Positions 12,944 through 17,347 of a stretch of DNA of 17,347 nt are shown in pieces (the stretch's first letter is position 1; every line of letters begins with the position of its first letter). The notes beneath the pieces are model-generated. The model made no database searches, had not been told where the DNA came from, and was given only the letters and a program-made list of their open reading frames with translations. This DNA comes from CAVWDI01 sp046259385 (GTDB lineage Bacteria > Chloroflexota > Anaerolineae > Anaerolineales > UBA4823). Location of the stretch: contig JBJYWI010000201.1 of NCBI GenBank assembly GCA_046259385.1, positions 1 to 17,347 on the forward strand. Reading direction: 5' to 3'. The position numbers were made by a program, and so were the translations under genes.

Positions 12944-15031
12944 ATGACAGGTATAAACACCTCACCAAAAGTAAATAATTTAATTGCAAATTGGAGAATT
13001 TTAGCTTTTTTCGGTGCGCTTTGTTTTGTTTTTTCAATCTTCATTATCCGTTTGTTTTATCTTCAGGTTATCCAAGCGGATAGTTGGACTGCCGAAGCGG
13101 TTAACAACAGCATAAAAGAGTTTAATATTCCAGCGTTGAGGGGTATTATCTTGGATCGTAATGGTGTGGTGTTAGCCCGAAATGTTGCTTCCTACAATGT
13201 AGCAATTACATATGCAAACCTTCCAGATGATGAAGGTGAGATTCAAGAGATATTCCGTGAGTTGTCGGAATTAATAGATGTCCCAATAAATGGAGAGGAA
13301 TTAAGTCCGGAAAACCCATATGTACCCTGCTTATCCGATCATGGAATTGTTGAAATAGCCGAATATGGTGAATCTGCCACACCTTATGATCCAGTGCAGG
13401 TTAAGTGTGATATCGATGAAGAACTTGCAAAAGTGATCCAGGAAAGATCCATCGATATGCCTGGTGTCAGTATTGAAATCCAGCCATTGAGAGAATACCC
13501 GACAAATTCTCTAACATCGTCGATTGTTGGTTTTCTAGGCCCTATTCCAGCGAACCAGGAAGATTACTATGTGGAAAGGGGGTTCATACCTGCCCGTGAC
13601 AAAGTTGGTTATGCTGGATTGGAATTGGAATATCAGGATCTGTTAGCGGGTTCAAACGGTCGAGAAGTAAAACAGGTGGATGTTGGTGGCCAGGTTCTAG
13701 GTGATCTCGAACCGCCAATTGCGCCTACACCTGGTTTGAGTTTGCGATTGACTATTGATACACGCCTGCAGCAAGCGGTTGAGACCATCTTGAAAACAGA
13801 GATGGATGACTGGAACAGATATTTTGGTGAGGTCCGGTACACAAGCGGCGTTGTAATTGCGATAAACCCATCCACGGGTGAAATCCTCTCGATGGTTTCG
13901 TATCCAACATATGAAAATTCTAGGATGTCCAGATTCATACCAGCATATTATTACGATCAATTGATACGCGATCCATCCAATCCGCTGCTGAACCATGCAG
14001 TAGGGGATGTTCTACCTGCAGGTTCTGTTTTTAAACTGGCCACTGGAGTTGGTGCCTTAAACGAAGGAGTTGTAACTCCGGACCAGATAATTCAGACGCC
14101 GCCAAAATTGGTCGTAACTGAGAAGTACTACGCTAATGATCCGGGAAATGCCCGTGAATTCGTGGATTGGAATGAAGCAGGTTTTGGAAGTTTGGATTTT
14201 ATCCATGGTTTGGCTAACTCCAGCAATGTTTATTTCTACAAATTAGGTGGAGGCTATCAAAATGAAGTACCAGGTGGTGGCCTTGGAATTTGCAGGCTTG
14301 GAACCTATGCACGGGCTTTGGGTTATGGAGATGCGCCTGGAATCGGATTGCCAGATGAACAAGATGGTTTAATACCAGACCCAACCTGGAAAAGAATAAA
14401 CCAGGCAGAGAGTTGGTCTTCAGGCGATACATACATTTCCAGCGTGGGTCAGGGATACGTATTGGCAACACCTATACAAGTACTGCTCTCTGCGGCGATC
14501 GTCGCAAATGATGGACGGTATATGCAACCCACCCTAATAAGGGAGATCGTTGACAGCGAAGGTAATGTGGTTGAACCTTTTGAGCCTAAGATGAAATGGG
14601 ATCTAACTGTAGATCCGTTGATTCAAGTATACGGCCAAACGACCATAAGAGGATGCGAGCCAATCGTTGGGGAAACTAAAACTGTCGAACCTTGGGTTTT
14701 CGAGACTGTACAACAGGGTATGAGGCTTGCTGTGACAATTGGGACATTAAAAGACAGATTTGAAGGAGCGACTATCTCGGCGGCTGGTAAAACTGGAACG
14801 GCAGAATATTGCGATCAATACGCCCAGGCAAGGAATTTGTGTATACCAGGGAATTGGCCTACCCACGCCTGGACCGTGGGTTATGCCCCATTTGAAAATC
14901 CGGAAATTGCGGTTGTTGCGTTCGTATACAGCGGAGGTGAAGGATCGAGTGTTGCTGGTCCAATTATCCGCAGGGTGCTGGAGGCTTATTTCGAACTAAA
15001 AACAATTGATTCGTCAACACAGGCACAGTAA
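12944..15031 (+). CDS. mrdA: Penicillin-binding protein 2, elongasome transpeptidase
   Basis: A 695-residue class B PBP that cross-links peptidoglycan during elongation, with RodA as partner. One membrane anchor lies at about 19-41. The pedestal domain runs from about 60 to 260 (ALRGIILDRNG at 64-74, REYPTNSLTSSIVGFLG at 183-199). The transpeptidase motifs are intact: SxxK at Ser361-Lys364 (PAGSVFK), SxN at Ser426-Asn428 (ANSSNVYF) and KTG at 616-618 (AAGKTGTAEY). Six cysteines lie outside the membrane: 129 and 155 within a pedestal insertion, 450, 571, and 623 and 633 flanking a loop after KTG. Start ATG 12944 comes straight after an in-frame TAG and lacks a good ribosome site of its own. 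A five-codon frame (12930-12947) overlaps it. Confidence 0.94.
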   Translation: MTGINTSPKVNNLIANWRILAFFGALCFVFSIFIIRLFYLQVIQADSWTAEAVNNSIKEFNIPALRGIILDRNGVVLARNVASYNVAITYANLPDDEGEIQEIFRELSELIDVPINGEELSPENPYVPCLSDHGIVEIAEYGESATPYDPVQVKCDIDEELAKVIQERSIDMPGVSIEIQPLREYPTNSLTSSIVGFLGPIPANQEDYYVERGFIPARDKVGYAGLELEYQDLLAGSNGREVKQVDVGGQVLGDLEPPIAPTPGLSLRLTIDTRLQQAVETILKTEMDDWNRYFGEVRYTSGVVIAINPSTGEILSMVSYPTYENSRMSRFIPAYYYDQLIRDPSNPLLNHAVGDVLPAGSVFKLATGVGALNEGVVTPDQIIQTPPKLVVTEKYYANDPGNAREFVDWNEAGFGSLDFIHGLANSSNVYFYKLGGGYQNEVPGGGLGICRLGTYARALGYGDAPGIGLPDEQDGLIPDPTWKRINQAESWSSGDTYISSVGQGYVLATPIQVLLSAAIVANDGRYMQPTLIREIVDSEGNVVEPFEPKMKWDLTVDPLIQVYGQTTIRGCEPIVGETKTVEPWVFETVQQGMRLAVTIGTLKDRFEGATISAAGKTGTAEYCDQYAQARNLCIPGNWPTHAWTVGYAPFENPEIAVVAFVYSGGEGSSVAGPIIRRVLEAYFELKTIDSSTQAQ

Positions 15032-15039
15032 AAAAAACA

Positions 15040-15180
15040 ATGTTCTTATCCACATCGGATGGTAAAAAATATTATTATGAAGTTTCAGAAAATCCAGGTC
15101 AGAATTATTTCATTTATATTCAATTTGTTACTGGAAGTAACAATGGGATTGAAAAGTTAATTTTTTTGTCGTACATATGA
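15040..15180 (+). CDS. Possible small protein of 46 residues between mrdA and rodA
   Basis: An ATG-to-TGA frame of 47 codons fills most of the 175-base gap. The product starts MFLSTSDGKKYYYEVSEN and ends IEKLIFLSYI. It has six tyrosines, no obvious membrane segment, and a sensible mix of polar and beta-prone residues. No Shine-Dalgarno sequence lies at a normal distance; the bases before the ATG are a run of A. I do not recognise it. It could be a real small gene, a decayed one, or a chance open frame in A/T-rich DNA. Confidence 0.25.
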   Translation: MFLSTSDGKKYYYEVSENPGQNYFIYIQFVTGSNNGIEKLIFLSYI

Positions 15181-15206
15181 AATGATAATTACATTAACTA
15201 ATTAAT

Positions 15207-16319
15207 ATGTGGAAAAGACCAATTATCCCCTGGAAACATTTTGATTTCTGGCTGCTAGGCGCAGTAGCTCTGCTGGTGATATTTGGAATCACAATGATCC
15301 AGTCAGCGATTGCGGGCAATATTGAGCTGTTGGAACTCAACCTTGTGGGTCGACAGTTGATTTTTGCGATTGTTGGTTTCGTGGTTATTCTTATTGTGTC
15401 ATCGATTGATTATCGATTATGGGCATCATTAAGTCGAAGTTTGTATATCAGTGCTGTGGTTATCCTGGCAGTATTGTTTATTGTTGGGTCAGCGCTATTT
15501 GGTTCAGCACGCTGGTTTGACACAGGGGTCATATTAATTCAGCCTTCGGAATTGGCGAAAATTGTCTTGATTCTCGTATTGGCAGATTTTTTTGCGAAAC
15601 ACGTTGAAGAAATCAATGAAGTAAAGTGGATTGTACGTAGTTTTCTTATGACAATTGGGATAGCAATCTGGATTATCCTGCAACCAAATTTAAGTACATC
15701 GATAGTGATGTTTGTAATCTGGTTCGGATTACTGTGGGCGACTGGACTTCGAATTCGTTATCTATTTGTTTTTATTGCAATGGGAATCTCACTGCCGATT
15801 GTAAGTTTTCCTTTTCTGGTGGACTATCAGAAAAACCGAATCTTAAATTTTCTTTATTTCGATCCAGAAGCACGTTATGGTGAAACATACAACATTCAAC
15901 AAGCTTTGATAAGTATTGGCTCTGGTGGTTGGCTTGGGGAAGGTTACGGTCAGGGCCCTCAGGTCCAGCTTCGTTTTCTGAAAGTCCGTCATTCCGATTT
16001 TATTTTTTCAGCTCTTGCACATGAATTTGGTTTTATTGGCACACTGCTGGTAATTTTGATTCTGCTGTTTATCATATATCGCTGTCTCCGGGCAGCCAGA
16101 TTGTCAAGGGATACATTTGGTTCACTGGTTTCTTATGGGGTCGCGATATTGATCGCCTTCCAGGCGACAGTAAATATTGGAGTAAATCTGAACTTATTGC
16201 CCGCAACAGGATTGACCCTTCCCTTGGTGAGTTATGGGGGAAGCTCATTGCTATCAATACTTCTCGGAATAGGATTGGTAGAGAGTGTGATATTACGTCA
16301 TCGAACTTTGGAAATGTAA
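15207..16319 (+). CDS. rodA: SEDS glycosyltransferase RodA
   Basis: A 370-residue polytopic SEDS protein that polymerises lipid II into glycan strands in complex with PBP2. About ten membrane segments are apparent. Family landmarks are GSARWFDTG (99-107), QPSELAKI (112-119), GSGGWLGEGYGQGPQVQLRFL (238-258), HSDFIFSALAHEFGF (262-276) and the C-terminal LLPATGLTLPLVSYGGSS. The catalytic aspartate corresponds to Asp264 in HSDF. Length and position after mrdA distinguish it from FtsW. No clear ribosome site precedes ATG 15207. The next gene, gltX, starts seven bases after the stop, so the two are probably co-transcribed. Confidence 0.94.
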   Translation: MWKRPIIPWKHFDFWLLGAVALLVIFGITMIQSAIAGNIELLELNLVGRQLIFAIVGFVVILIVSSIDYRLWASLSRSLYISAVVILAVLFIVGSALFGSARWFDTGVILIQPSELAKIVLILVLADFFAKHVEEINEVKWIVRSFLMTIGIAIWIILQPNLSTSIVMFVIWFGLLWATGLRIRYLFVFIAMGISLPIVSFPFLVDYQKNRILNFLYFDPEARYGETYNIQQALISIGSGGWLGEGYGQGPQVQLRFLKVRHSDFIFSALAHEFGFIGTLLVILILLFIIYRCLRAARLSRDTFGSLVSYGVAILIAFQATVNIGVNLNLLPATGLTLPLVSYGGSSLLSILLGIGLVESVILRHRTLEM

Positions 16320-16326
16320 TTGTCTT

Positions 16327-17347
16327 ATGAAAAAATTGAATAAACCTGCAAGAGTCAGATTTGCGCCCTCTCCTACTGGAAGAACGCATATTGGAAGTGC
16401 CCGTACCGCTCTTTACAATTATTTGTTGGCGCGGCAAACCGGTGGTCAATTTATTCTCAGGATTGAGGATACCGATCAGAAACGTTATGTACCTGGAGCT
16501 GAACAGGAGTTATTGGAAGGATTAATGTGGTTGGGTCTTGATTGGGACGAAGGTCCTGATATAGGTGGTCCTTTTGCTCCCTATCGACAATCCGAACGTA
16601 AGGATATTTATCTGGAGTATGCGCAACAACTAATTGAAAATGGGGATGCTTTTTATTGTTTCTGTACTCCTGAGAGATTGAGACTTGTAAGAGAGGAGCA
16701 GTTAAGAAAAAAAGAGAGAGTTCGTTACGATGGCACCTGCCGTCGATTGACCCAGAAAGAAGTAAATGAAAAAATTTTGAATGGCGACTCACATGTAATC
16801 AGATTTCGTATGCCATTGAATGGCATAATTACAGTTCGCGATCGATTGAGAGGGGATATCACATTTGATAATCATAATCTAGACGATTACATTCTTGTAA
16901 AGTCGGATGGGTTGGCTCTTTACCACCTGGCAGCCATGGTTGATGATCATCTAATGGGAATAACACATGTAATAAGAAGCTCTGAGTGGCTCTCTACTTT
17001 TGGATTACATGCACATATCATTAGGTCATTTGGTTGGGAAGAACCAGAGTGGGTGCATCTCTCTGTATTTCTTAGACCAAGCGGTAAGGGCAAAATGAGT
17101 AAACGCGAATCATCAAAACTGATGGAGGATGGATATTCAATATTTATCGGTGATCTTGTAGAGCTGGGATATCTTCCTGAAGCAGTAGTTAACTGGACAG
17201 CATTAATGGGTTGGAGTTATGATGATCATACCGAATTTTTTACAATGGGCGATCTGTTAGAAAAATTCAGCTTGTCCAGATTGAATCCCGCACCTGCTTC
17301 CATCAATTTTTCGAAACTAGATTATTTCAATGGTCTCCATATTCGCG
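16327..17347 (+). CDS. gltX: Glutamyl-tRNA synthetase (3' end outside the window)
   Basis: The first 340 residues of a class I aminoacyl-tRNA synthetase that charges tRNA-Glu. The HIGH-type signature is FAPSPTGRTHIGSART (12-27), where HIGS replaces the common HVGG. The KMSKR loop is GKGKMSKRESS (253-263). The tRNA-acceptor region has LVKSDGLALYHLAAMVDDH (190-208) and GITHVIRSSEWLST. Cys111, Cys113 and Cys138 match the spacing of the first three ligands of the E. coli zinc site; the fourth ligand is not evident (Arg at the expected position). The open frame runs to the last base, so about 130-160 residues of the anticodon-binding domain are missing from view. It could be the non-discriminating type, which cannot be decided without that domain. 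Confidence 0.95.
   Translation, partial: MKKLNKPARVRFAPSPTGRTHIGSARTALYNYLLARQTGGQFILRIEDTDQKRYVPGAEQELLEGLMWLGLDWDEGPDIGGPFAPYRQSERKDIYLEYAQQLIENGDAFYCFCTPERLRLVREEQLRKKERVRYDGTCRRLTQKEVNEKILNGDSHVIRFRMPLNGIITVRDRLRGDITFDNHNLDDYILVKSDGLALYHLAAMVDDHLMGITHVIRSSEWLSTFGLHAHIIRSFGWEEPEWVHLSVFLRPSGKGKMSKRESSKLMEDGYSIFIGDLVELGYLPEAVVNWTALMGWSYDDHTEFFTMGDLLEKFSLSRLNPAPASINFSKLDYFNGLHIR

Noticed and set aside
16457..16792. Minus-strand open frame (111 codons) opposite gltX
   Set aside because: Antisense to well-conserved GluRS sequence, with no resemblance to any family.

Overview
The window is a bacterial chromosomal segment of moderate GC with dense, mostly co-directional genes. The gene content fits an anaerobic or facultative member of the Chloroflexota (Anaerolineae-like): a quinone-reacting complex I module beside a ferredoxin-dependent 2-oxoacid oxidoreductase, a DUF58-type gene, and a complete rod-shape cluster. 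The phylum call is inference from family resemblance and gene order, not from a marker-gene tree.

Layout. (1) 1-1003: the C-terminal part of a DUF58-family protein, preceded by two in-frame stops, then an AT-rich six-helix membrane protein that overlaps it by ATGA. (2) 1009-1644, minus strand: an ArsR/SufR-like winged-helix regulator with three C-terminal cysteines, apparently made from a leaderless mRNA. (3) 1645-1925: a divergent control region with a 7-6-7 palindrome between the regulator promoter and a very good sigma-70 promoter (TTGACA-N16-TATAAT) facing the next operon. (4) 1926-10018: nuoB, a fused nuoCD, nuoI, an Mrp/NUBPL-type Fe-S P-loop ATPase, a RicT/PSP1-type six-cysteine protein, and korA-korB. 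Five of these seven products (NuoB, NuoI, KorB, Mrp, PSP1) belong to families that bind or handle Fe-S clusters. (5) 10019-10421: a 403-base gap with a hairpin after korB, two overlapping inverted repeats and an extended -10 promoter. (6) 10422-17347: mreB (TTG start), mreC, mreD, mrdA (PBP2), a possible 46-codon small ORF, rodA and gltX (cut by the window end).

How the genes fit together. In region 4, KorAB would oxidise a 2-oxoacid and reduce ferredoxin. NuoI, NuoB and NuoCD form the arm that carries electrons from low-potential donors to quinone. Mrp is of the type used to mature complex I clusters. No NADH-module genes (nuoEFG) and no membrane-arm genes (nuoA, H, J-N) are present here, so this is a compact Q-module plus ferredoxin-source cassette. 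The divergent cysteine-bearing regulator may sense Fe-S status or redox state and control it. Region 6 is the elongasome: the MreB scaffold, MreC/MreD linkers, the RodA glycosyltransferase and the PBP2 transpeptidase, followed closely by glutamyl-tRNA synthetase.

Most interesting leads: the Q-module/KOR cassette with its own SufR-like regulator and operator, the loss of the CxxC motif in Mrp, the leaderless regulator mRNA, a PBP2 with six extracytoplasmic cysteines, and the unlisted small ORF between mrdA and rodA. I saw no CRISPR array, insertion sequence, tRNA or rRNA.
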